Both the position numbers and the translations under genes were made by a program. A DNA stretch of 64,000 nucleotides from Paenibacillus aurantius. Its GTDB lineage: Bacteria; Bacillota; Bacilli; Paenibacillales; NBRC-103111. This document shows positions 1-7,300 of this stretch, piece after piece (position 1 is the first letter of the stretch; every line of letters begins with the position of its first letter). Where the stretch lies: NCBI RefSeq assembly GCF_032268605.1, contig NZ_CP130318.1:811501-875500 (forward strand), given 5' to 3'. Under the pieces are notes generated by a model, which was not told the DNA's origin, searched no databases, and saw nothing but the letters and a program-made list of their open reading frames with translations.

Positions 1-414
1 AAATTAAACACATTGGTATTAACTCAATCATCTATTACATCGTTAAAGGGATGTGAAGGTTTAAAAAGTTTACGCAAATTGGGATTGAATTTTTTAAGCA
101 AGCTTGAGGATATTGAAAGTCTCGAACTAGTCTTAGATACCCTTGAAGAGTTAGAAATAGAATCATGCAAAAGTATTAATTTTAAGATTATTGGGAAATT
201 AAAAAACCTCAAAAGATTACTACTTATTAACTGCGGAGAATTATCAAGTATAAGCTTTATTAATTCTCTTGAGAAGCTTGAATTTTTTGTATTTACCAAG
301 ACTAACATAATAGATGGTGACCTATCTTACTGCCAAGGCATCAATTATGTAGCATTTGACAACAAGAAGCATTATTCACACAAAATGAAAGATTTCACAA
401 AAAGAACCAACTAA
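1..414 (+). CDS. Leucine-rich-repeat protein, C-terminal part (5' end outside window)
   Basis: The frame is open from base 1 to a TAA at 412-414, so this is the 3' end of a longer gene; a TTG at 13 is a possible but unneeded start. The visible 137 residues show LRR-like spacing of leucines (SLKGCEGLKSLRKLGL, TLEELEIESCKSI, LKNLKRLLLINCGEL, SLEKLEFFVF). Short LRR proteins of this type are common as immunity or cargo genes beside Rhs toxins, and the neighbourhood (Rhs pieces, AT-rich orphan genes) fits that. The immunity role is inference; the LRR character is visible. The AT-rich codon use contrasts with the GC-rich Rhs core that follows. Confidence 0.6.
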   Translation, partial: KLNTLVLTQSSITSLKGCEGLKSLRKLGLNFLSKLEDIESLELVLDTLEELEIESCKSINFKIIGKLKNLKRLLLINCGELSSISFINSLEKLEFFVFTKTNIIDGDLSYCQGINYVAFDNKKHYSHKMKDFTKRTN

Positions 415-426
415 TACAATAATTAA

Positions 427-466
427 AAACCACAATGCGACTAACCCTTGCGTTGTGGTTTCTTTT
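427..466 (+). terminator. Rho-independent terminator after LRR gene
   Basis: AAACCACAA (427-435) pairs with TTGTGGTTT (453-461), followed by a T-rich run. The same AAACCACAA..GACTAACC core recurs at 6029-6047, closing the other end of the toxin/immunity region. Confidence 0.75.
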
Positions 467-686
467 TGATGTTGCCCCCACGCACCATGCACCATTGATT
501 TAGCAGCCGGGAGAGAACGAGGCCAAGTGAATTTCCCAAATGTGTGATGGGGTGCGGCAACTTATTCGAGAACATTCAGGCTTTACCGTTATTGGCTTGA
601 CTATCACATAACAAGCGGTTTATGTCCGATGTGAAAAATTCAAGAATCGTCCCCATGCTTATGTATGTCTGGTGTGATTCTAGCCT
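467..686. other. Junction region without a recognisable gene
   Basis: About 220 bp between the terminator and the Rhs reading frame. No gene or IS end could be recognised. Composition changes from AT-rich to GC-rich near 690, and an in-frame TAG (681-683) closes the Rhs frame upstream, so this is probably where the 5' part of the Rhs gene was lost. Confidence 0.4.
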
Positions 687-2885
687 GTGGTGTCCGGTAT
701 CACCGGCTTGGGGCAGTCCGTCCTGGAAGCGGCGGGACTCGATTCGGTGGATTCCCTTGTGTATGGAGACAAGACCGTCGAAAACGCGGTCTACCAGACG
801 CTACCGGACGAGGAAGAAGAGCCGTCAGGCCTTCCGGAGCTGCTGGAGCAGTACACATGGAACGGCGCGAACCGACTGGTGCAGCAGGTCAACGATCAGG
901 GCGATAGCAGCCGGTACGCTTACGACGGGGACGGGAACCGGGTGAGCATGATGCTGGACCTGGCGAACGGCCCGAAAAAACGCGGCAACGGAAAAGGGAA
1001 CGGCAACGCGGGCAGCGGCAACCCGAATCAGGGCGGCGGTAAATGCCACACCGTCCCGCCGGATTTTGTGCCCCCGGGCCTGGCCAAGAAGTGCGGACAG
1101 GTGGAAGAACCGTATCCGGACATGCACCCGGGCGGACCGCGGGAAGGCTGGGAACCCCAGTACAAGAAAAAGCACTGGGAATTCCGCTATACCAACGATG
1201 TCAGCCTGGCGCTGCCGGAACCGCTGATGGCCACGGAAGCGGACGAAACGAAGTGGAAGGAAACGTACACATACGGAGCAGGCGGAGAGCGCCTGAGCAT
1301 GACCTATTTGCCTGCGTACGATGCAAACAACGGCTGGGAACCGAGCCCGGGAGCGGGCGGAGCCGAACCCGGCGTCGCCCCGAGGACGCTGTTCTACCTG
1401 ACGGATGCCCTGGGCAGCACGCTCGGGCTGATCGAGAAAGACGGCCGCGTTTCATCGCGTTACCACTACGACGAGTTCGGCACGCCGCTGGATGCGAAGA
1501 AGTTCGACATGAACTGGCCGGGGCCGGACAACCCATTCGGGTACACCGGGCTGGGGTACGATTACAACAGCGGGTTGACGTATGCGCGGGCGCGGTATTA
1601 CAAGCCGGAGATCGGGCGGTTTATTAGTGAGGATACGTATAAAGGCAACGTCGTTGAGCCGCAAAGTCAGAATCTTTATGGGTATGTGCAGAATAATCCG
1701 TTGAAGTATATCGATCCAAGTGGACATAAAATCATGGAAGATAGTGGTGGCGGAGGGGGCACTTCTGTCTTATCCCAATACACCATATCTTGGGGAACGG
1801 CAGCCAACGTGACCTTTGGAGCAGGATCGTATCTCTGGAACTATGCGATAGATGCTGCCACACAGTTTGCCAAAAAAGAAACGTATACGGGTATGTGGGA
1901 ATTTACAAAAGCTGTGGTAAACGGGGATATTTCGGTTGTCGATATAATCGAAGGCATGGGGGAAGATTTCGCTCGGCCATTCCAGTATCTATACCAGAAT
2001 TTTGATCGGATCTGGAGCAACCAGGGAACCTATCAGGAAGATTATGAGTATGGAGCTTACTTTGGAGAAGCGATCGCCAACATAGCGAGCCTGGCCGTAA
2101 GCTTTACGGGTGCCGGGACAACGGCCTTCGTGGCCAAAATCGTAGAAAAGGCGCCGGTTTTAGCAAAGGTCATGAAACTGGAAAGGGTAGCGAGCTGCAA
2201 TTGTTTTACGGCAGGTACCAAGGTGCTTACAGACGAAGGGGAGAAGAATATCGAAGACGTTGAAGTCGGAGATAAGGTTCTTGCCAAGGATGAGAATAAC
2301 CCTGAGGGAGAATTAGCCTACAAGGAAGTAACGGCTTTATACCGTAACCAACGTGATGATATTATTAAATTGCATGTTGGAGAGCAGGTCATCGAGACGA
2401 CCGACAACCATCCGTTTTGGGTGGAAGGCAAAGGGTGGGTCTTCGCCGATGAACTTCAAGTGGGGGACAAGCTCCAAAAAGCTGACGGAAGTAACCTGAC
2501 GATTGAGAAGGTTGAGTTTGTTAAACTGGATGAGCCAGTAACGGTTTACAACTTTACCGTTGCTGACTTCCATACGTATTATGTAACGGATTTGGGCATT
2601 TGGGTGCATAATACGAATTGTCCTGACTTTTCTAGTTTAAGGTCAAAGGGAGACCCATATCAGAATCATAAAGTAGTCACTGGAAGGACTTTAGATCCTA
2701 AAGGTGAACCCAATACCTCGGTAGACTTATATAATAAAGATGGTGTTCTAACACAAAGAAGATATTATGGGCCTGATGGAAAAGCACAACTAGATATCGA
2801 TTATGACCATTCAAACGCTGATGGAACTCATACTTTCCCTCATAGACATGAATGGGATTGGACACAGAAGAATCCACGGCAATAG
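687..2885 (+). CDS. 5'-truncated Rhs polymorphic toxin: Rhs core, Hint domain, C-terminal toxin
   Basis: The 732 residues hold an Rhs/YD-repeat core (about 55-345, with YAYDGDGNRV, YARARYYKPEIGRFISEDTY and the core-closing YIDPSGH), a hydrophobic linker with small TM-like stretches (about 365-490), and a pretoxin Hint domain (about 506-645) with nucleophile Cys506 (CFTAGTKV), TDNHPFWV and the terminal VHN at 640-642. A C-terminal tip of about 87 residues follows, rich in Asp/His (DIDYDH, HTFPHRHEW), resembling a polymorphic toxin tip; type 24 is only a tentative match. Full Rhs proteins usually exceed 1,200 residues, so the N-terminal export region is missing. There is no Shine-Dalgarno before the GTG at 687 and an in-frame stop precedes it. 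This is probably an orphan toxin cassette, silent unless recombined into an intact Rhs gene. Confidence 0.8.
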   Translation: MVSGITGLGQSVLEAAGLDSVDSLVYGDKTVENAVYQTLPDEEEEPSGLPELLEQYTWNGANRLVQQVNDQGDSSRYAYDGDGNRVSMMLDLANGPKKRGNGKGNGNAGSGNPNQGGGKCHTVPPDFVPPGLAKKCGQVEEPYPDMHPGGPREGWEPQYKKKHWEFRYTNDVSLALPEPLMATEADETKWKETYTYGAGGERLSMTYLPAYDANNGWEPSPGAGGAEPGVAPRTLFYLTDALGSTLGLIEKDGRVSSRYHYDEFGTPLDAKKFDMNWPGPDNPFGYTGLGYDYNSGLTYARARYYKPEIGRFISEDTYKGNVVEPQSQNLYGYVQNNPLKYIDPSGHKIMEDSGGGGGTSVLSQYTISWGTAANVTFGAGSYLWNYAIDAATQFAKKETYTGMWEFTKAVVNGDISVVDIIEGMGEDFARPFQYLYQNFDRIWSNQGTYQEDYEYGAYFGEAIANIASLAVSFTGAGTTAFVAKIVEKAPVLAKVMKLERVASCNCFTAGTKVLTDEGEKNIEDVEVGDKVLAKDENNPEGELAYKEVTALYRNQRDDIIKLHVGEQVIETTDNHPFWVEGKGWVFADELQVGDKLQKADGSNLTIEKVEFVKLDEPVTVYNFTVADFHTYYVTDLGIWVHNTNCPDFSSLRSKGDPYQNHKVVTGRTLDPKGEPNTSVDLYNKDGVLTQRRYYGPDGKAQLDIDYDHSNADGTHTFPHRHEWDWTQKNPRQ
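865..1454 (+). repeat. 590-bp direct repeat, copy A (Rhs core)
   Basis: Matches 3567-4156 without indels; 14 mismatches counted by eye, about 97.6% identity. Most differences are synonymous (third-position C/T changes), which suggests that both copies were under coding constraint or were homogenised recently by gene conversion. Flanks are unrelated on both sides. Confidence 0.92.
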
Positions 2886-2909
2886 TGATGTAATTAGGAG
2901 GTTGCATAA

Positions 2910-3284
2910 GTGTCAAATATTCACGATAATGAGATAATTTCTTATGAAGTTGATTTGAGGAAACACAAAATAATACTTCACACTATTCAATATCGGGATT
3001 CAGCATGTACTAAATTAATCTTTAGTGATGTGTTAGCACATTTGTTTGAAACTCATCTTGAAGGTAGCATTATTCTAGATGTTGAGGAATATGAATTAAG
3101 CCATTTTATTCAAGATAATCGTGAATTATTGGAGAAACAAAAGAATTCATGCTGGCCAATTGACTACGGAAACTTTGAAGAACTAACGGAAAAACTGATA
3201 AAAGAACAGTATGCATATTACGTCATTTCCTCTTCATACGGGTTAAACGGGTGGATACTAGCTAAAGAATATGAAATTATTTAA
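2910..3284 (+). CDS. Candidate immunity protein of the Rhs toxin
   Basis: The GTG start at 2910 has a good Shine-Dalgarno (TAGGAGG, 2895-2901) and begins 24 bp after the toxin stop. The 124-residue acidic, soluble protein has no recognised motif and no signal peptide or membrane segment. A small acidic gene directly 3' of a toxin tip is the standard place for a cytoplasmic immunity protein, which is the inference here. AT-rich codon use matches the toxin tip (from about 2600), not the GC-rich core, so tip and immunity gene probably travelled together. Confidence 0.7.
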   Translation: MSNIHDNEIISYEVDLRKHKIILHTIQYRDSACTKLIFSDVLAHLFETHLEGSIILDVEEYELSHFIQDNRELLEKQKNSCWPIDYGNFEELTEKLIKEQYAYYVISSSYGLNGWILAKEYEII

Positions 3285-3288
3285 TGAC

Positions 3289-3325
3289 GAAGGCCTTGGG
3301 GCGAAATCCTCAAGGTCTTTCTTTA
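3289..3325 (+). terminator. Terminator after candidate immunity gene
   Basis: AAGGCCTTGGGG pairs with CCTCAAGGTCTT around a CGAAAT loop, followed by TCTTT. It closes the toxin-immunity unit. Confidence 0.7.
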
Positions 3326-3566
3326 CCCCACCCCGTGCCGAATGGATCGGACGGCAAGTACCGATGAGATGAGTCTGTCAAGAAAAGTGTGTAACCTCTA
3401 AAAGAACAATCTAGCAAAAGGTAGAGCCGCGGCTTGACATGGAACCTCGGCGGGCACGCTGTTCTCACGAAACGCCGAGCCAAGGAAGGGCTCATTGATC
3501 CCGCCGTCACGACGTATCAGTGCTGGCAATCACTTGAACATAGCCAGCCTATGGGGCGGAATCATC
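3326..3566. other. Junction segment, possible transposon remnant
   Basis: About 240 bp without a gene of its own. The stretch around 3370-3400 (GTCTGTCAAGAAAAGTGTGT) resembles the end of an IS256-type element, but no transposase or matching second end is visible. The frame from 3434 to 3566 encodes residues that match nothing I recognise and runs into Rhs core copy B. Confidence 0.25.
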
Positions 3567-4282
3567 GCGCGAACCGACTGGTGCAGCAGGTCAACGATCA
3601 GGGCGATAGCAGCCGGTATGCCTACGACGGGGACGGGAACCGGGTGAGCATGATGCTGGACCTGGCGAACGGCCCGAAAAAGCGCGGCAACGGAAAAGGG
3701 AACGGCAACGCGGGCAGCGGCAATCCGAATCAGGGCGGCGGCAAATGCCACACCGTCCCGCCGGGCTTTGTGCCCCCGGGCCTGGCCAAGAAGTGCGGAC
3801 AGGTGGAAGAACCGTATCCGGACATGCATCCGGGCGGACCGCGGGAGGGCTGGGAATCCCAGTACAAGAAAAAGCACTGGGAATTTCGCTATACCAACGA
3901 TGTCAGCCTGGCGCTGCCGGAACCGTTGATGGCCACGGAAGCGGACGAAACGAAGTGGAAGGAAACGTACACATACGGAGCAGGCGGAGAGCGCCTGAGC
4001 ATGACCTATTTGCCTGCGTACGATGCAAACAACGGCTGGGAACCGAGCCCGGGAGCGGGCGGAGCCGAACCCGGCGTCGCCCCGAGGACGCTGTTCTACC
4101 TGACGGATGCCCTGGGCAGCACGCTTGGGCTGATCGCGAAAGACGGCCGCGTTTCACTATACTTAGAGATGGTTGATGATCTACGGATGGATATCTCCTT
4201 TACTGACAAAGGGAAATATCATATTCATTTTATTTGGATATGGGTCAGTATAGAAAGAAAGTCATACCACTTATGGTTTTGA
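3434..4282 (+). pseudogene. Rhs core fragment (second copy), fused at both ends to unrelated sequence
   Basis: A 282-codon open frame whose middle (3567-4156) is the duplicated Rhs core segment. The first 44 codons and the last 42 codons (after GRVSL) are unrelated to Rhs. It lacks the core end (no RxxPEIGRFISED, no DPxG), Hint and toxin parts. The sudden change to AT-rich sequence after 4156 marks a recombination joint. Best read as an Rhs 'tip' scar: conserved core used as homology for exchange, with the old toxin tip mostly deleted. No Shine-Dalgarno is evident. Confidence 0.75.
3567..4156 (+). repeat. 590-bp direct repeat, copy B (Rhs core)
   Basis: Partner of 865-1454. Identity stops abruptly at GTTTCA on the right and just before GCGCGAACCG on the left, as expected of recombination endpoints. 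Confidence 0.92.
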
Positions 4283-4383
4283 TCTTACTTTCAGTATTTT
4301 TAATTATGGGGTGTTCTATGGATAGTGAAAGTGGCTATTGGACACTTGATCAAGCAGGTAATATCCTGAGAAGAAAACAATAG
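4240..4383 (+). CDS. Very small lipoprotein (47 aa)
   Basis: ATG at 4240 opens a 47-residue frame ending at TAG 4381-4383. It has a charged n-region (MGQYRKKV), a hydrophobic stretch (MVLILLSVFLI) and a lipobox (LIMGC), then a short polar tail with TLDQAGNILRRKQ. A complete type II signal peptide is hard to obtain by chance. It overlaps the end of the Rhs fragment frame and stops 24 bp before the next gene's start. No strong Shine-Dalgarno is visible. It could be a small lipoprotein immunity factor or the remnant of a longer one; the C-terminal part looks too short to fold alone. Confidence 0.5.
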   Translation: MGQYRKKVIPLMVLILLSVFLIMGCSMDSESGYWTLDQAGNILRRKQ

Positions 4384-4407
4384 GCACACTTTGTGGAGGG
4401 TATCCAA

Positions 4408-4971
4408 TTGATTCTTGCAAAAATAAATACAGAGGAACTTAATGTTCTGACTAATTTATTTGGTAAGCTAAATATTCATGAAGATGAAGGTCCAAAACAT
4501 TTCGTAACAGGTATTTTAGATATTTACAATCATGCTCTTTCGGAGGAAGATGCAGAAAAATTCCTTTCATCTTTTAATGACCATAACTTAAGATATGAGG
4601 GAGCCTATCTTGATTTTATTAAGGAATTATTTATTCTTAATAACTCCCATGTAACCATTTTTAGTCCAAAGTTAGATGAGTTGTTTAAATCTGAGGATGT
4701 GTCATTTTTAGATGAAAAGCAGTTAGAATTACTTGAAAGAGCAATTTCACTTGGTTCAGAGGTTATTAAGACGACTAGTCAAGAGGTATTAACTTTATTT
4801 TTGATATTGTCCACGAGAGAAATACACTTTTCAAACTTTTTCTTTTTAGAAACAGAATCTATAGTAGTGGGTAATTATGATTTGTCTTTTCCTGTATATT
4901 GTCGGAACCATATACATTTCAATTTAATTGAAAATATCGCTCGAAAAATTGGTTTATTTTTAAGGAAGTAA
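4408..4971 (+). CDS. Hypothetical protein, orphan immunity-like
   Basis: GGAGGG at 4395-4400 sits 7 bp before a TTG at 4408, a better start than the GTG at 4393, which lies inside that Shine-Dalgarno. The protein is 187 residues, acidic, AT-rich in codon use, without signal peptide, and probably alpha-helical. I do not recognise the family. Its place between Rhs debris and two further small orphan genes suggests an immunity gene kept after its toxin was lost; this is inference from context. Confidence 0.6.
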   Translation: MILAKINTEELNVLTNLFGKLNIHEDEGPKHFVTGILDIYNHALSEEDAEKFLSSFNDHNLRYEGAYLDFIKELFILNNSHVTIFSPKLDELFKSEDVSFLDEKQLELLERAISLGSEVIKTTSQEVLTLFLILSTREIHFSNFFFLETESIVVGNYDLSFPVYCRNHIHFNLIENIARKIGLFLRK

Positions 4972-4993
4972 TAAATTTTCATTATGTTAAGGC

Positions 4994-5095
4994 ATGAAAA
5001 AGAATTTGCTTATTTGGGGTTTAACCGATGGTGTACAAGTTTCAAAATTTATTATGGAGACTATATCAACAAAAGTTCCTAAAGGACCCGTTTAG
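4994..5095 (+). other. 33-codon open frame, probable gene remnant
   Basis: ATG at 4994 to TAG at 5093-5095 encodes a 33-residue peptide starting MKKNLLIWGL. No clear Shine-Dalgarno and no recognised domain. It lies in the gap between two orphan genes and ends 19 bp before the next start. Probably debris of an older toxin or immunity gene. Confidence 0.2.
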
Positions 5096-5114
5096 CCCTT
5101 AAGGAGAGAAATGC

Positions 5115-5525
5115 ATGTTACTATTTATTGAGAATGTTGAAGTAGGCTCTGAGTATGAAGATACCATATTTAACTACTGGATTACGGCGAGAATGAAGGA
5201 TGGCACTATAGTAAAGATATTCGATTACAGTTGTCTAAACTTAATATCAAAAGTGGCATTCTATGTTGAAAGTATTTTATTTGCTAATTTATCACCTCCT
5301 GGATATGAAATGACTAAAGTAACAGGGAAGTACATTGGTAAATTGGAGATAAAAGACTGGCAACAGATTGCGGAAGACCGAGATTTGGGGAAGCAATATG
5401 ATGCAGTAGAGACTTCTTCTGGAATTATTTTATTCCATGTTAATGATACTAAAAAAGAATTTCTAGAAGGTGATAATATTCAACTGAATGTTATTCGCTT
5501 TGATTTAATTGCAGTAAATACTTAG
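5115..5525 (+). CDS. Hypothetical protein, orphan immunity-like
   Basis: ATG at 5115 is preceded by AAGGAGAG, a good Shine-Dalgarno. The 136-residue protein is predicted beta-rich (alternating hydrophobic pattern, GKYIGKLEIKDW), acidic and soluble, without signal peptide. No family recognised. Like its neighbours it is AT-rich and lies in the Rhs debris field, so a stranded immunity gene is the most economical guess. Confidence 0.6.
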   Translation: MLLFIENVEVGSEYEDTIFNYWITARMKDGTIVKIFDYSCLNLISKVAFYVESILFANLSPPGYEMTKVTGKYIGKLEIKDWQQIAEDRDLGKQYDAVETSSGIILFHVNDTKKEFLEGDNIQLNVIRFDLIAVNT

Positions 5526-5597
5526 TACAATATGATCTTCATTCAATCACCTTGCGACTAGCTTCAGGTCTATTTGTTGGACTCACAGCAGTAGAAG

Positions 5598-6017
5598 TTG
5601 CCTAACATCAAGAAGTGGGGTGAGCCATTCTTGTCTAAGATTCAAGAGAAATTGGATATACTTTGGGGAACAACAGTAAAAGAATTTAATATTGACCACA
5701 AAAACCACCGAATAGACCTAAAGACTGTAGCGATAGATAATGGCGTAGAAACTAATTACGAGGTTGTTTTTGAAGATGTAATTTCTTATTGTTGGGTCAA
5801 TGATTCTGGAAACGGAAGATTAAGTACCGAGGAATGGAACTATGTTGATTTAACCGCAGTCCATCATATCGCTGAAGCCAGTATTACATTAAAAGGAAAC
5901 TACATTGATCAATATGTGGGATTACCGAATATATTATTGGAAATGTGGAACTCCATACTATTGATTGAGGCTAAAAGATTGAAAGTTAATAATGACAATA
6001 TTCAACTGGCCAAATAA
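5598..6017 (+). CDS. Hypothetical protein, possibly YxiG-like orphan immunity protein
   Basis: The frame starts at TTG 5598, but no convincing Shine-Dalgarno precedes it, so the start or the expression is uncertain. The 139 residues contain an FEDVISYCWVNDSG segment that reminds me of the YxiG-like proteins found next to Bacillus toxins; this is a weak recollection, not a firm match. Just upstream (about 5561-5604) an unrelated frame ends in VGLTAVEVA, probably the tail of a lost gene. It is the last gene of the toxin/immunity region and is closed by a terminator. Confidence 0.5.
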   Translation: MPNIKKWGEPFLSKIQEKLDILWGTTVKEFNIDHKNHRIDLKTVAIDNGVETNYEVVFEDVISYCWVNDSGNGRLSTEEWNYVDLTAVHHIAEASITLKGNYIDQYVGLPNILLEMWNSILLIEAKRLKVNNDNIQLAK

Positions 6018-6028
6018 TCAATTAATAA

Positions 6029-6077
6029 ACCACAAGTGAGACTAACCTCTCGCTTGGCGGGGGTTGTCTAAGCTTTT
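6029..6077 (+). terminator. Terminator closing the toxin/immunity region
   Basis: CAAGTGAGA (6033-6041) pairs with TCTCGCTTG (6048-6056), followed by a T-rich region. AAACCACAA plus GACTAACC at the 5' side repeats the layout of the terminator at 427-466, as if both descend from one ancestral end-of-cassette sequence. Confidence 0.55.
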
Positions 6078-6110
6078 TGCAGGTGGAACAGCGCAAAAGC
6101 CTTAATAGAA

Positions 6111-6143
6111 AGAACCCGAGCTATTGTAAAAAGCCCGGGTTCT
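6111..6143 (-). terminator. Terminator of the YheC/D gene
   Basis: AGAACCCG (6111-6118) and CGGGTTCT (6136-6143) form an 8-bp stem. On the minus strand it is followed by TTCTATT, so it most likely ends the gene at 6214-6969. Confidence 0.6.
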
Positions 6144-6213
6144 GTATGCCTGTTTGCTTCTTTGGCCTTGTTAAGCTCGAAGACAACATAGAACTTAAAG
6201 GTGCCGTTTCGCA

Positions 6214-6969
6214 CTATCCATATTTGGCTTGAATGATTCTGGCACGCCGCAAAATCCGGTAGTACATGGTTTTGTCCTTTAGTGCGCGAAATGTGTTAAA
6301 TGTCGGTGCGGTGTTAACTTCGATGATCCAGACACGCCCCTTGTTATCCACCGCGATATCGATCCCTAGAGTCCGAAGTCCCGGGAACTCCCGGTCCAGA
6401 GCCTTGGCGGCCATAGCCGAAACCTGGTTGATTTCCCGAATCGTATGTTTCACCTTATCGGGGTCTCGTGGGTATAGAGCGCTAAGTACATTCTCCACCG
6501 TTTCCGGTCGGGCTCCTTGATGATAATTGGTGACGAACCTTCCGGGAGCGCCCACCCGTACCACTTTACCCGAAATCCGCCAGGCCTTATCCGGCTTTTG
6601 CATGAACACCCGAATGTCAAGGAGCCGGTTTCGGTACTTGGCCAACTGCAGCCCCTGCTGGACGAGGTAGGCCCTTCTAGGAGAAAGCAGTGTTCTTAAA
6701 ACAGGCAGCAGGGAGTTCCGATCGACCTCCCGGTGATGAAGGCCCCAGGAAACCTGGAGCCGATGGTTTTTCTGTTTCTTCACTCTCACGATTCCATTGC
6801 CCAGGCTCCCCACGTCCGGCTTTATAAACACGGTTGGATACCGGCTGATCATTATGGCCAAAATCCCCGGACTCCAGGGAAGGGTTTCGGGCAGGTGGTG
6901 ACGAAGCCGCGGGTCTTTTCGCATCGCCTTATCTTTTAACAATTTCTCCTCGACATAACGCAACGGCAT
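6214..6969 (-). CDS. YheC/YheD family endospore coat-associated protein (ATP-grasp)
   Basis: The 251-residue protein has ATP-grasp features: a lysine-containing strand/glycine loop (FIKPDVGSLGNGI, about 48-60) and the C-terminal metal/ATP acidic motif GIDIAVDNKGRVWIIEVN (about 207-224) with essential-looking Asp, Glu and Asn. In Bacillus, YheC and YheD are spore-coat-associated proteins of this fold, with proposed ligase activity of unknown substrate. It is shorter than YheC/YheD (about 360-450 residues) and lacks their N-terminal domain, as do many single-domain paralogues in Paenibacillus. The start ATG has GAGGTG 9 bp upstream. A monocistronic unit, transcribed away from the ABC operon. 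Confidence 0.8.
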   Translation of the reverse strand: MPLRYVEEKLLKDKAMRKDPRLRHHLPETLPWSPGILAIMISRYPTVFIKPDVGSLGNGIVRVKKQKNHRLQVSWGLHHREVDRNSLLPVLRTLLSPRRAYLVQQGLQLAKYRNRLLDIRVFMQKPDKAWRISGKVVRVGAPGRFVTNYHQGARPETVENVLSALYPRDPDKVKHTIREINQVSAMAAKALDREFPGLRTLGIDIAVDNKGRVWIIEVNTAPTFNTFRALKDKTMYYRILRRARIIQAKYG

Positions 6970-7300
6970 CGGCCTATCACCTCGTTCATCGTGTACATTT
7001 CAAGATAGGATATGCCGCCGAAACCTGCTTGTCAGATACATCCGCCCCTGGGAAAAGAAAAAAACCGCAGTTGGTCTCCAGAACGCCCGGAACTTGCTTC
7101 CGTTAGCGTTCTCTTTTGCGTTTTCCGAGGCACTGTGCGGGTTTTCGGCGCCGGTGCAAGATAGATCAATCGGTGGAAACGTGGTGCAAAACAACGTGAT
7201 TGCCGGAAATGGCGCGGGCGAATATAGTCGAACTTGCGAGAGGCGGGAACGCGGTGCTCGCCATCCACAATATTCGCAATACTTGATGAGGTGAGACGGA
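6970..7300. promoter_or_regulatory. Divergent intergenic region between YheC/D gene and sugar ABC operon
   Basis: About 330 bp that must hold the promoters of both flanking units. A hairpin GAACGC..GCGTTC (7081-7111, with an inner GGAA/TTCC pair) followed by CTCTTTTGC looks like a weak plus-strand terminator or attenuator ahead of the transporter operon. I could not identify a convincing -35/-10 pair or a cre box. Confidence 0.35.

Noticed and set aside
3370-3570. Insertion-sequence end or transposase remnant
   Set aside because: One side resembles an IS256-type end, but there is no second end, target duplication or transposase motif.
7032-7268. Minus-strand frames in the YheC/D-ABC intergenic region
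   Set aside because: Short, without start signals, and unlike any family; the region is better explained as regulatory.
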